Positions 16,861-28,052 are shown, numbered from the stretch's first letter. The stretch is DNA of 29,141 bases from Scedosporium boydii (GCA_002221725.1 NJFT01000346.1:1-29141); one strand, 5' to 3'. A program made the numbers and translations. Notes: generated by a model not told the origin, from the sequence alone.

Positions 16861-17868
16861 AGGCAAATTTATTAATAAGAACCCTTCCATAAAAAAGTCA
16901 ATTGTTGGTAACTCGATATGTAGATACAGATATAGTTAAGAATTAATTTTTATCGCTCTGGCTCTTAGTTGGTAACTGTTGTTATGGTTGTTATTGCGGG
17001 TGGCTTAGATTTCATAACTTCGTGTCGGGAAGTAGTGCTGTTGGCAAGCGACAAGATAAAAGCTACTACTTTTCAAAAATTACAAGTGAAGGGAACAACT
17101 TCATGAATTTACCAGTCTGGGGTGAAAGGAAAAGAAAATTGTATCAGCCATACCGCTTTAATCTCCACCTAACCCAAAAACCTCCGAGCTGTCAAAGTAA
17201 CAGGCCTTCTGCATTTTGAGTTGACACGAGATTGTGGCTTTACGAGGAGTCTATCCTCGAAGTCGCACCTCTTTCTTCTTTAATATAGATGTGCTACTCG
17301 ACTCCAGCTCATGTAAGACTCAGCGGGTATGTTGAACATTAATTACACTAGTTCAACCAACAGAAAATATGATACTGGATGGTCACTATTATTATGTGTT
17401 CCTCGGTTCGGGACAGTGGGAAAACCCCCCATGATTGACCACGTTTTTACCGTCTTTTTTGCCTCCTGTTGTTTAATCTCATTCCTTTTTTTTCTCTTTT
17501 TATTTGGTTTTTGTCTTCTTTCTCCTTCATCCCCTAATTTCATCCTCCATATTCCCTCTCCCTCCCTCCCTCCCTTCCTTCCTCTTCCTCCGCCGCTGTC
17601 CTTTGCTCTCTCTCTCAGGAAACGTTGAGTGGTCCTTATCTTGCTGTTGCTCAAGTTTCAACTAAGACCTGAAGTTGTGGAAGTAGTCTCGCGGCTGGCT
17701 TTCTAAATTCCACCATAGCTAAGCTTAGGCGGTCCAGTTGTCGTTGACAAGCTATCAAGCACACCACTGCCCGTTACATGATAAAAACTTATTGAATCAT
17801 TCTTTCCACTACACTTTCCATAGACTGGGATTCCGGCAACTTGCGACTCAACCGCACCACTCCTTTAC
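16861..17868. other. Aldolase 3' flank and MFS transporter promoter
   Basis: About 1 kb with no gene recognised. The first 100 bases are AT-rich and suited to 3' end formation. A long pyrimidine tract (about 17450-17620, including CCCTCCCTCCCTCCC-type runs) precedes the transporter start and looks like a fungal promoter/leader element. Confidence 0.5.
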
Positions 17869-19591
17869 ATGGCATCCCCAACGCAATCAACCGGCCTCGG
17901 AGCAAAACCAGAACCTGGATGGATCACCAGCACCACCAGCAACAGCCCCGACGCCACGTCCCTCGAACATGAGGAAAAGGAAATAGCGACGACAACCCAG
18001 GAGGAGGAAGCGGCGGCCAAATCCCAAAATGGCGATCCTTCCTTCCACTTTCCCGTCATGAGCCCGATGCGGCGCCGCATCATCATATTCTCCCTCTGTC
18101 TCGCGCAGTTTCTCTCCGCACTCGACGTGACTATCGTCTCAACGGCCCTACCCACCATCGCCAAGCATCTCGATGCCAATGCCTCCGAATACGCCTGGAT
18201 CGGCAGTTCGTACACCCTCGCCAACACCTCCTCCGTCTCCATCTGGGCCAAGCTCTCGGATATCTTCGGCCGCAAGCCCGTCATCCTGGCTGCGAATTTG
18301 CTGTTCCTCGCCGGGAGTCTCATGACGGCCCTTGCGAACTCGATCGAGGTCCTGATCGGTGGTCGTGTCCTCCAGGGTTTGGGCGGCGGCGGCCTCGCCG
18401 TGCTTGTGACGATTGTCATCAGTGATTTGTTCGAGCTAAAGGATCGCGCGAAATATTACGGGATTTCTGGCCTAGTTTATGCCATTGCCAGTGCTTCGGG
18501 TCCTGTGCTGGGTGGTGTTTTTACGCAGTCGATTGGATGGAGATGGTGCTGTAAGTTGGAGAGAAAGAAGAAAGAAACAGAGAGGGCGAGATCGCTAATA
18601 CGTAACCCATGCAGTCTACATCAATCTACCCTTCGATGGCGTGTCGCTCATCGTTCTTCTCTTCGCTCTCAAAATAAACACCCCCAAGATACCTCTGCTT
18701 GAAGGTCTCAAGCTCCTCGATTGGGTCGGTTCGGCTCTGATCATCGGCGGCACGATATGCTTCCTCTACGGACTCGAGACTGCGGCCGGTGGCGCAACAT
18801 CTTGGGGCTCGCCCACCGTCGTCTGCCTGCTGGTCTTCGGCGTCGTTATCATTGCTCTCTTCTTCTTCTACGAAAGCCGCTTCGCCGCGAACCCGCTCAT
18901 ACCCACGCGCATCTTCGCCAAGGCCACCAACGTCGCGTCCGTCTCGGTGCTCTGCATCCACAGCTTCGTCTTCATCTCGTACGATTACTTCTTACCCCTG
19001 TACTTCCAGATGAGTCTTGGGTTCAAGCCCATCATCTCTGGCGTGGCCCTCTTCGCTCTCGTCATCCCCTTGTGTACTGCGACCATGGCGACGGGTTTCT
19101 ACGTGCGCTCGACGCGCAACTATCTCTGGCCGACTTGGGGCGGAGCCCTCGCCATGACTCTCGGCACCGGCCTCCTCATCAGCCTGCGGTCCAAGGTCGA
19201 GTGGCCCAAGATTATCCTCTACCAGCTCATCACCGGTATCGGTGCTGGCCCGCTGATGCAGGCTCCCATGATCGCCCTCCAGAGCCACCTGCCGCAGGCC
19301 GAAGTGTCGGCGGGGATGTCAGCCATGATGTTCGCGCGAAACTTGAGCACCTCGATGAGCATCGTCATCGCCACCGTCATCCTACAGAAAGATCTCGGAC
19401 AGAGCCTGATCACGACGGACGACAGCGTCGAATACCAGAGACACTACGCCTCGTCCATGAGGCCCATGTGGATATTCTTCACGGCGATGGCCGGATTTAT
19501 GACATTTTTGACCCTCTTTATCAAGCCTATGCCCAAAGAAAAGAAGGTGGAGGAGAAGAAGCCCGACGAGGAGAGAAATGGAGAAGGCTAG
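17869..19591 (+). CDS. DHA2-type MFS drug:H+ antiporter
   Basis: Two exons, 17869-18550 and 18615-19591, with a 64-nt phase-1 intron (GTAAGT to GCAG), giving 552 aa. A hydrophilic N-terminal tail of about 65 residues precedes the first helix. LSALDVTIVSTALPTIA is the hallmark of the drug-antiporter families. AKLSDIFGRKPVIL is the loop 2-3 MFS signature. GRVLQGLGGGG and the ASASGPVLGG region (antiporter motif C) follow. The intron falls inside WRWCFYINLP, a standard 14-TM family site. Hydrophobic segments continue to about residue 530 and a Lys/Glu-rich tail ends the protein, consistent with about 14 helices. Plasma-membrane or vacuolar export of small molecules is the family role; the substrate is unknown. 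It need not belong to the C4 cluster, and no sugar-porter signatures are seen. Confidence 0.9.
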
Positions 19592-20360
19592 ACATGGCAT
19601 TAGAGGTGATATCGACCGACCAAGATATAGATTAATAGAACTGATTAGACATAGACAATTTTTGGTTCTTCATTTTTTTTTTTTTTCAGAGGGATCATAG
19701 AGCTTAGAGGAAGTGAGGTCCAAGGCCCTAGAGAATATTGAAATGAATATAAACCTCGAAGCCTTTATGTCACGGGAACTAGGGCGCCACATAAAAGGAA
19801 TGCCGCCCACCGCCGCCATGTCGGGTAGAACTTAGGAGGAACAACATCTTTATCATCAATACTCTTATATTCTATACGGCCGTCGCCCGTCGCGCCTTCC
19901 GTCGCGTATCACTTAATAATATTATAAAAACCTGAATTCTTTTAAACTTTATAAATATATTTCTGGAATTTCTTTTCTTTGTTTTAGAAAAAATAGTTAT
20001 CACCCCGTACAATAATACTATAGGGCTTTTCTCTGACATTTATTGTAATATCCACGAAAACTCCAGTTTACAGACACTTAAATCGTAGGACTAGATTACT
20101 CTATGTTACGTGCGTGCTCTGGGATGTGTTGTTCAGAACATAGCCGTAACCGTATTTTCACAAAAGTAAACGAGAAAAGCAAGTTAAGGAAAACAAAAAC
20201 CATCATTCATTTACATCGACACTTTGCGGTAGTAAAGCTTCACTGAACTCAAGTCAACACGCTAGATGTATACACATAAAACCCGGGCTGATTCTCTCGC
20301 CTCCGCCCCGAGAACCCCCCCCCCCCCCCGGTTCCCATCCTAGACATCCCTTGCTCCCCC
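19592..20360. other. AT-rich convergent spacer with poly-C tract
   Basis: No gene is seen in this 769-base gap between the MFS gene (+) and the PhyH gene (-). The part at 19910-20050 is strongly AT-rich. A run of 15 cytosines lies at 20315-20329. The composition suits 3' flanks and possibly a decayed repeat, but no repeat family is recognised. Confidence 0.5.
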
Positions 20361-21513
20361 TTAAACCTTGATGTAGGGGATACCTGTGAGCTTGAACGCC
20401 CGCTCGCTGAGCTGGGCATCCTTGAGTGGACGGTCACGCTGGATGCTATCGGGCTTGCCGTTTCGCATAGCCTTGTTGGTGCCCGAGTGGAGGGCATTAG
20501 GCCAGTGGGTGGTACCGACACGGTCTGCGGGAAAGCGACGAGTTAGTATTTCTCGGTACAATTTTTATGAAATGGAAGGAAAAAAAACTTACTCTCGTAA
20601 GCGGCCTTCTTGCGGATTAAGTCCTCCTGCGAGGCATCAGAAACGGGCATGAAGCAGGTGTAAATAGCGAGACGGTCCTGGGTCCCGGTCTGGGGAACGT
20701 TGTAGTGAGGAGTGCGAGAGTCCCCTAAGTTTTGTCGCCCGTTAGTAAACGTCCTCTTATATTTGAGCAGGCTCGAGAGTGGGATGACGTACAGAGAATA
20801 AGATCGCCAGGCTCAGCCTCAACCTTGATCCACTCGTATCCGTGCTCCTTGAGCCACTTCATGCCCTTGTCAGTGTAACCGTACCACTCCTTGGTCCAGG
20901 CGGGGATGCGCTCCTCGGTACCGCGGATCTCGTCATGGAACTGCTCGCTGGCGTTGTGGGCGCCCCTGCAGACGATGAGACCACCGTCCTTGGGTCCGTT
21001 GGGGAGGAGGTTGACGAGACCCTGGAGGCAGCGGAAGCCGGGGTGGTCGGGGTCCTGGTCCTGGTGAGGCCAAGGGTTGTTGGCGGGGAGGTTGCTGCGG
21101 TTGGCGAAGCCGTAGTTGAGGGTGTCGAAGGACACGATGAGGTCCTGGGTGCCGAAGACTTTCTCGAACGCGCCGACGACGCCAGGCTCGGCACGGACGG
21201 CCCAGACGAAGTCCTCGTGGCAGGCACCGTAGGGGAGGAGCATACCCTTCTCGTTGATCACGGGGAGCTTGTCGGGGTGCACAGTGGAGGAGTCGTTTCG
21301 GTCGTAGCCGAGACCGAAGGACTCGGCGAGGTGGTACATCTTGTCGGCGTAGATGAGGGCGCGCTCCCGGGGGATGGCGCCCTTGATGACAACGTATCCG
21401 TCACGGATAAGGTCGTCCCTCCAGTCATTGAAGGTGGGGTCAGTGCCGTCCACTTTCATACGGTAGTTGGCAGGGATGGCCTTGCCGTTGACAGTGGCGG
21501 TCTGGTGAGGCAT
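20361..21513 (-). CDS. PhyH-family Fe(II)/2-oxoglutarate dioxygenase
   Basis: Three exons, 20793-21513, 20593-20724 and 20361-20524, with phase-1 junctions (GTACGT to TTAG; GTAAGT to GCAG), giving 338 aa. The splice-restored protein has the facial triad of the phytanoyl-CoA dioxygenase family: His150 and Asp152 in NPWPHQDQDP and the distal His247 in WDSRTPHYNVP. Arg258 in GTQDRLAIY fits the 2-oxoglutarate carboxylate binder. MPVSDASQEDLIRKKAAYE and THWPN follow at the C-terminal side. Family members hydroxylate lipids, natural products or small metabolites using oxygen and 2-oxoglutarate; the substrate here is unknown. No targeting signal was noted, and the C-terminus YIKV is not a canonical peroxisomal signal, so a fatty-acid alpha-oxidation role is doubtful. 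The leader has a long A-run on the sense strand just upstream. Confidence 0.9.
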
Positions 21514-22136
21514 GGTGTATAGCGAGATGAGAGAAGAGGAACTGTGTCTTTTTTTTTTTTTTTTTTGCTTCTTTTCGCTTCGTTAATTGTGAGGAAAGCG
21601 GCGATTTGACAGAAGTGGCTAAAACAACTACAAGAACAAGATCGTGTGAATGAAAAGGGTTGTGAAGATAAAACTTCGTTGAGAAATGATCGTCTTGGTG
21701 TCTAGGAGCGAAGATGATATGATGATATGCTTGAGCTAGCGTTGAACGAAACTTGGAGTCCTTAATATATAAGAAGAATATCTAGTGTTTCTTTCCTTGG
21801 GTTTCAGACCGTCTAGGCCGCATGATGATCTTCTAAGCTGTCATTCTGAGGATGGGCTACCCCGGAATCACTCTCACAATCGACTCATCCAGCTAACTGC
21901 TGTGGTTCTATTTCGGCTTACAATGGGGAATATTGGCGGTAACAAATGACCTGGGACCTGGGGTTGCTGGAGTTCGGGGGTGTTTTGCCTCTGTTGCCAC
22001 ATAGAGGTGCTTGTCATCTCTGGAGAGCAGCTTCGGCTCGGAACCGAGGTGGGTCTTCTCCATGCTATTCCGTTCGAGCCGGGTGGGCCTCGCTCGGTTC
22101 GGAACAGGTTTGTAGCCCCGGTCGTTTCTTCATTTT
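21514..22136. promoter_or_regulatory. PhyH gene promoter region
   Basis: No gene is seen. A homopolymer T run (about 21549-21566; A on the sense strand of the PhyH gene) lies in the leader. A small hairpin-forming CTCGG-AA-CCGAG sits at about 22036-22047. The region ends at the left edge of the MITE-like inverted repeat. Confidence 0.45.
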
Positions 22137-22563
22137 GGGATTGGATTGCCACCATACGAGAATATCCTGGGAACGACTAACGACTTAAGGAATAGTAGCA
22201 AATGTGTGATAGATCCACAAACGCAAATTCATGTACCTTCTTTTCACGCCTTTCGCCACATGGAGGAAGTGCTCTCATCCCTTTCTCCCCTTTTCTCTTC
22301 GCATCTCTCCTATTGTCCTAAGAGGTGAGATTAAAAAAATTGTAAAAACATCTAAAATAATTTCATAGTTATTTTTTTTTCTTTTTTTCTAATATTATCT
22401 TACTAGTTATACTTAGGTAAACTTTACTGGCTTCGGGCTTGAGTGTAGTTGAAGGGAAGGTATATGAATTTGTGTCTACAGATGTATCACATATTTGGTT
22501 CTATTCCTTAAGCCGTTAGTCGTTCGGTCCCAGGATATTCTCCTATGGTGGGAATCCAAACCC
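22137..22563. repeat. MITE-like element with about 105-bp imperfect terminal inverted repeats
   Basis: The left arm, 22137-22240, begins GGGATTGGATTGCCACCATA. The right arm, 22456-22563, read on the opposite strand begins GGGTTTGGATTCCCACCATA. The arms match over their whole length apart from scattered substitutions and a 4-base gap, sharing stretches such as GAGAATATCCTGGGA, CTTAAGGAATAG and CAAATTCAT. The inner 215 bases are AT-rich with no ORF. The size, long inverted termini and lack of coding fit a non-autonomous DNA transposon (foldback/MITE type). I see no clear target-site duplication, so the exact ends are uncertain. Confidence 0.75.
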
Positions 22564-23149
22564 TCTATAAGATGTCAGGCAGTCGGGGGTTGCCCGATAA
22601 AAAGGTACAGCTCCTCATTTCGCGATAGGGAAAAGGAGAGGGAGTGAGGGAGGCTGTGGAGGACGAGATCCCTTCCCCGCTTACCAAGTTGGCGCTCTAC
22701 TAAATTAAGCTTGGCGTGCCCTCCATTCCGCTGCCAGAACATGGGGTACAGAACTATCTGGGGAAAATCTGACTTAGAATGTTGTGGTGCCAAGGTTTTT
22801 GCCCTGGTCAAGAAATTCTCCTCCACCGGGTAGTGGTTTGCTCAGAATGACTTTGACTCAATTGGACGGGTTTGTGGGGAATAAAGAACCGGGGTGTCCG
22901 ATCTCGAGATAATAAGAAGGAGGTATCACCGTGCAGACCCTAGACTACATTATCCTGTCGATCCACGGCCATCAACCTCTAGAGTTTCTGTTCAGTCCAG
23001 TTCAGTTCTTGCCTGGGCCCCGCTACGACTGGATCCTACTTGATTTGTCTTTTCCTTTTCTCTGAGTTTCTCCCCCTTCGTCTACTTTTGAGTTTTCGTC
23101 ACCTTCACAACCCAAGACTGCAATTCGATTATATCTAATCGTAGTCCAA
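22564..23149. promoter_or_regulatory. DHA1 transporter promoter region
   Basis: No gene is recognised in this stretch between the inverted repeat and the transporter start. The last 120 bases are pyrimidine-rich (TTTTCCTTTTCTC and similar), as in a fungal leader. Confidence 0.45.
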
Positions 23150-24998
23150 ATGGCTGAGCAACCTGCTGCTGCTGGAGCCGGACTCAAGTCCAGCGAGGAG
23201 ATTCACCATGTTGAGATCCCGGGCAAGATGACTGGGTCCAGCGAGCACATTGAGGGCAACGCTCTGCTCGTCGACAAGAGTGGCAAAGTCCGCTGGCTCC
23301 CCATCCCGTCCGACGATCCCCGAGATCCACTCAATTTCCGACCCTGGGAGAAGGCAGCCGTCATTTTCGCCTGTTGTTGGTTCTGTAAGTTGTTCTGTTG
23401 ATGCGCCGAGCCTGGCTGGGGTCACCTGAAAACTAACCAGGTCACCCTCCCTCCGTCTTAGCTTTACTGAGTCTGGGTCTCGCTGGTGGACTCGGGCCTA
23501 TTCTGGGTGTCTTTGCTCAGATGTATGCTCCTTATGGTTACGGCTCGGAGGACATTGCTTTCCTCCTGACCATCCCCTCGCTGGCTATTGGACTTGGTAA
23601 GTCGAGGACGGACCCGTGGACAGAGACTTCCTGGACCTGCATCCAGTTGTTGTTTGAAGAGAAAGCCTCTTACTCACATGTGCGCCGCCAGGAAACTTCA
23701 TCATCCTTCCCGTGTCCCTCGCCTTCGGAAGACGACCAGTTTTCATCGTCTCCGCCATCGTCCTGTTCGTCGCCACTATCGGCTCAGCTGTGCAGGATGA
23801 TTATAAGAGCCACCTCGCCACGCGTACCATCCAGGGTCTCGCAACAGGAGCTTCCGAATCCCTGCTCCCGCTCATGCTGACGGAAATCACCTTCCTTCAC
23901 CAGCGTGGTTGGATCTTTGCCCTGTACTGGATGACGCAGAGTATCTTCAGCGGTGTTCTCAACATCGTGTCCAGTTACATCAACGATGCGCTAGGCTGGC
24001 GATGGTACTACTGGATCTTCGCCATTACCATTGGTATAGGCCTGATCATCGGATTCTTCGGTGCGTTGGAGACCCGCTTCGCTCGTCCCGCTACGAGCAT
24101 CGATGGTTCGGTCATCATCACCGACGAGTTCGGTGTCACGCACGTCCTCGCGGACCAGGAGGCCCAGGACTACCTGGAGCAGATGGAGAGGGAGAAGGCA
24201 GTAAACCCGGAGGCCGCCGTCCAGGAAGTGCCAGAGACCGTCACGTACTGGCAGAGACTCCGACTCTGGGGTGCAGCTCACAAGAACCCGTGGCGCGTCA
24301 TTGGCCTGTCGTGGCTGCGTATGCTGCAGTGCTACACGTCGCCCGCCATCCTCTACGCCGTGCTCATCAGCTCCATCTGCCTCGGCTGCGTCGTCGACAT
24401 GTCGCTCACCTACGCGAGTGTCCTCCACGACAAGGGCTGGCAGTCCAAGGACATCGGCCTCATCAACATCGGTTCCATCGTCGGCGCCATCATGGGCTCT
24501 GCGTACTCGACCGTCTTGGGAGACCGCTTCGTGCTTTGGCTCGCGAAGCGAAACCGCGGTATCCACAAGCCCGAGCATCGCTTGATTGTCCTCGTGCCCC
24601 CCGCCGTGCTCGGTGTCGCCATGTTGCTGGTCTACGGCTTCACGTCCAACTCGGATAAATACTCGTGGTGGGGACCTGTCCTTGCGTACACCTTCTTCTC
24701 CGCGTCCTGGGTCTCGGTCCTCACTGTCTCGTCGACCTTCGCGTCCGAGGCGAGCCCGAAGCACCCGGGTCCCGCACTGGTCGTTGTTGTGGGAACCAAG
24801 AACATTGTCTCGTTCGGATTTACCTATGGGCTAGATCCTCTTATGAAGAAGGGTGGCCTCGACTATGCCTTTGGTGTGTTGGCTGGTGTTTTTGCTGCTT
24901 GTTTCATTCTTGGCATTCCCGGATATATCCTCAATCCCAAGTGGCGACGTTTCAGTGCGCGCCGGGAGGCTCGTGCCGGTGTCCTCACTACAGATTAA
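23150..24998 (+). CDS. DHA1-type MFS transporter
   Basis: Three exons, 23150-23384, 23462-23596 and 23692-24998, both introns in phase 1 (77 and 95 nt), giving 558 aa. The N-terminal cytosolic tail contains DDPRDPLNFRPWEKA, the usual pre-TM1 motif of fungal 12-TM drug/H+ antiporter-like carriers. SLAFGRRPVFIVSA is the loop 2-3 MFS signature. ATRTIQGLATGASESLLPLM corresponds to TM4, with YWIFAITIGIGLIIGFFG in TM6. A long central loop (about 240-300) is Glu-rich. The second half has LINIGSIVGAIMGSAYS and a final helix ending IPGYILNPKWRR. The exact substrate is unknown: this branch includes exporters of toxins and uptake carriers alike. Divergence from the PhyH gene across a transposon-like repeat gives no strong functional link. 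Confidence 0.9.
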
Positions 24999-25090
24999 GA
25001 AAGGAAAGGTAAATGCTCACTGGATACTATTTAATAGTTAGATGTGTGCTACTTTGACTATATTGTCGAGCATCTTAGCTTTTTAATAAA

Positions 25091-25740
25091 TTACTTGTGT
25101 AGAAATCCCACCTTCTTCCAACTTTCAACGTAACCCCTCGCCACCTCCGCCCGCGCCATGGTCTCCGAGTGCTCCTGGGACTTTTGCGTATCCAGTATCA
25201 ACCCGCCGGATGACATGCGCTCAAAGTGATCTTCGAGAAAGTCGACGAGACGCGCTGCTGGGTTGTATACTTCGGGAAGTAAAGAGGAGCGACGGACGCG
25301 TTGGATCCAGGTTTTAAACGGGATAATATTGTGTCGAGGGATGTTGAGGGACATGGCTTTCCAGGGCTGGCCCACAGGGTTGTCGATGTGGTACACATGG
25401 TTAGGCTTCGGGAGTCATAGGAGACCTCTTCTTCGCCTCGCCACTGTTGCTAAGCTTGAGGAGATCCGCGGTGACCCGCGCGGTCTTTCCAACGGCCAAC
25501 CACTGCAACGCGCCGTCGAAGTCGGGCCAGGCACGGAGAGACTGTGCGCTCTTGACGAGGAAGGCAAAGTGCTCGACGTGGCTCCAGTAGCCGCTGACCG
25601 TGGGGCCGGGTATATGTCCTGGACGCACGACCATGACCTGGAAGAGTCGCGGGCACCGGTGCAACGTCTCGTCGAGCATGCGTTCACACGCCCACTTGGC
25701 TTCGGTGTAGCCGCCGGGAAGTAGGAGGAAGGGAGGCAAA
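25091..25740 (-). pseudogene. NRPS-like terminal reductase (R domain) remnant
   Basis: The minus strand encodes the C-terminal part of a thioester-reductase domain, an extended short-chain dehydrogenase at the end of NRPS-like and adenylate-forming reductases. [20 protein letters not shown] carries the catalytic Tyr-x3-Lys. [18 protein letters not shown] and [11 protein letters not shown] follow. In a different frame come [28 protein letters not shown] and a C-terminus ending [12 protein letters not shown]. The frame changes by one base near 25405-25425. Nothing of the adenylation, carrier or NAD-binding N-terminal parts is present upstream, where the sequence becomes AT-rich. It is a truncated, frame-broken relic of a larger biosynthetic gene. 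Confidence 0.8.
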
Positions 25741-25800
25741 AAGCAGTATTTAGCCCTTGCGAAGTTCGTGGCTGACAGTGGCGACAGCAACAAGCGCACA

Positions 25801-26181
25801 CCTCGTTTTGCCTAATTAAAGTACTTACTTTTTATTTTAAAATCGTAAAAAATCTATAAATGAAGATCGTTTGACTGACATTACCTGAGTAGACAGTATT
25901 GTATTGTCGGCCATTGCATTCTCGGTCTGATGATCCTCCACCATGTGGCGGGATTTTGGCGGCTGGCAACCCGACGATCGAGTGCCAAACCCAACATCCT
26001 GGCTCTGGAGTCTGCAGGCAAGCACCAATCGTTGTTCGCGCCCCGCCTTCCTGCCACCCAATTTCTCCGGGAATTAAGGAGATCTGAGGCTACCAGCAAG
26101 CGATTTTCACCTAATTAAGGGCTTCGCTGATGATCATCGCGTTCACCTCACGTACTTACATGAATCCCTACTAGCTATTAA
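25801..26181. other. Spacer upstream of CorA-like gene, AT-rich at left
   Basis: No gene is seen. The part next to the reductase relic (25810-25870) is very AT-rich, as if decayed. The string CCTAATTAA occurs at both about 25812 and 26111, each followed within 50 bases by GTACTTAC. This could mark a degenerate repeat but is too short to name. Confidence 0.4.
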
Positions 26182-27736
26182 ATGGATATTTTGCGGAACT
26201 GGGCCCGAAGCAAACCTCTTCCACTACACGTTGTGTTTTGGGAGGAGGATGGAGTTCAAGCGACGTCGTCCAGTTACGGCAGCATGCCGAATTAACTTCC
26301 AGAGGAGATCTGGTACGAAACATATGAATTACCTTTGCGGCGCAAAGATTTTCTTGCAGAAATCGACAAAGACGGACCAAGAATTGCAGGCAGACTTAGG
26401 GCCCCATTGACTAAGGCCAAGGGCCTGCCTCCAACGGACAGCTTACCTCCCGCAGGCCTACTCACCTTCCTTCAGCTATCCCCCCAAATAGGAGATGCAA
26501 ACTCGGTCCGTCCTTCTCTGAAGCTAGTTGAAATCAGCAAGGATAAGAAGAACAACAGATTCCACCTCAACATTACCAGGGACCTTCTTACCAGCCTTCT
26601 TGACACCATTAAAGCCGATCCTTGGGCAATGTGGCTCATCAGCAGTCAGTATGACGGCTTCCACCACATGCGTGCGGATGAGACGTATAACGACACTTTC
26701 TACTTCGGCTGCTGGCATAGCGCTATAGCATGGACGTTCTGTCGGCAGAGCGCGTCGACAAGGGCTATATGGATCACGAGACAGGGAATCTCGGAGCATC
26801 GAGATTGGGATATGGATGACAAGAGAAATCCAGTCTCAGAATTCCTAACTTCACTCGATTCCTATGCCCCGTTAATACGCGTGCCCTATGTTCTCGCGAT
26901 AGCGTTGGCTCTTGCTACGATGTTGGACTATGATGTACGGATACTTAGGCAGCTTCACCAGATCGAAGAAGTAGAGGAGGGAACAAGATTTACGAGGAAG
27001 CATATGGTGTCAGGGAAGCTGGACCACACTTACGACGTGGATAAATTGACGCAGTGGTCGAGACTTTGCTCTGGACTACGGATTAATACAACCAATCTCC
27101 TTCGTCATCACGACAATTGCATGCGCTTGTTCGAGTACATTGCCGACTCCGAGAAGGAAGGGCCGAACCTTGCTGCAGGAATTACCTACAGCGAAGAGTA
27201 CGATCGCTCAATGGCGGACATTCTGGAGATGACTAGAGTATTGAGAATGAGAGCGGACAGCTTTTCCACATACGCTTGCTATATTAGAGACCGAGCTGAG
27301 GCGCAGGTCAACGTGGTATGTAAATAAACTCCTCTGGCTTTAAGCTCCTGGTATGTTGCAACAGCCTAGTAACTAATGATTCTTTTAGATCTTCGCTCTC
27401 CTCACTCATGAGGATTCAGTTGCCAACCTCAAGTCCGCAGAAGCGTCCAAGGGGATTGCCGCAGCTGCCAGGCGCGATAGCAGTGCCATGAAGACTGTCG
27501 CCGTCATGACCATGGCATTTCTCCCTGCAACTTTTCTCGCAGCGCTATTTGCGTTGCCTGCTCTGGAATGGGCTAAGCCTGTGGTGGTAAAGATGGATGG
27601 CTTTGTGTTGTACTGGATCACCACAATCATTCTGACATTCACTGTGTTTGTCGTATGGGGCATGATTACACAAAGAAATTGGCTCATGGACAAAGTGAGA
27701 CATCCGCGGCCCCGAAGAAGCCTAGATATTGACTGA
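26182..27736 (+). pseudogene. CorA-like magnesium-transporter-family gene with one in-frame TAA
   Basis: Two exons, 26182-27315 and 27389-27736, with a 73-nt phase-0 intron (GTATGT to TTTTAG). The C-terminal exon shows the fungal CorA-like ending: SSAMKTVAVMTMAFLPATFL starts the first membrane segment, then a short loop with LEW, then VLYWITTIILTFTVFVVWG as the second. The long N-terminal part is soluble. Reading back in the same frame, the coding pattern continues through LPEEIWYETYELPLRRKDFL and up to an ATG at 26182 (MDILRNWARSK, HVVFWEEDGV, YGSMPN), but a TAA stands at 26293-26295 between YGSMPN and LPEEIW. No intron of plausible length removes it in frame. A CAA to TAA change would explain it. 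Either a young pseudogene, readthrough, a translation start after the stop, or an error. The 5' end may lie further upstream. Confidence 0.7.
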
Positions 27737-28052
27737 GCTGGAAACTTCGTGAAGTCTTAGCCGCATTGATTGTAGTAGGGAGAGACAGGCTTATAGTTCA
27801 TTCAATCAGTCAGCTTGGGTGTTTACTGAAGAAATTATCAAGTTATATATACGTTCCCGAATATTTATATTAGCTATTCTGCTTTTTACTGTTGGTGATT
27901 TCATATCTCACCGTTCTTAAGTTTCGCTTGGGGGTGAGCCAGTCAAGTATGGGTCTGTTGTTATATTTAGGGTAAACCCAAGATTCTTTGCTATTGCTTC
28001 ATTACACCGAATGCTTCCTGCTTGACCAACAGCCAAGAAAGTTGGAGATGTT
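27737..28052. other. Convergent 3' spacer
   Basis: This gap lies between the CorA-like gene (+) and the BBE oxidase (-). It is AT-rich around 27830-27905, suited to polyadenylation on both strands. No gene is seen. Confidence 0.5.

Noticed and set aside
15970..16890. 306-codon open frame on the minus strand covering the aldolase
   Set aside because: Antisense shadow of the aldolase: His/Arg/Val-rich and no domain content, whereas the plus strand has all aldolase motifs.
18721..19635. 304-codon plus-strand frame overlapping MFS exon 2
   Set aside because: Out-of-frame shadow with Arg/His-rich low-complexity content; the true frame carries the membrane segments.
23991..24764. 257-codon minus-strand frame inside the DHA1 transporter
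   Set aside because: Charged, low-complexity antisense shadow of membrane helices.
25812..26160. Direct repeat CCTAATTAA with nearby GTACTTAC on both sides of the spacer
   Set aside because: Too short and too AT-rich to separate from chance; no longer flanking similarity was seen.
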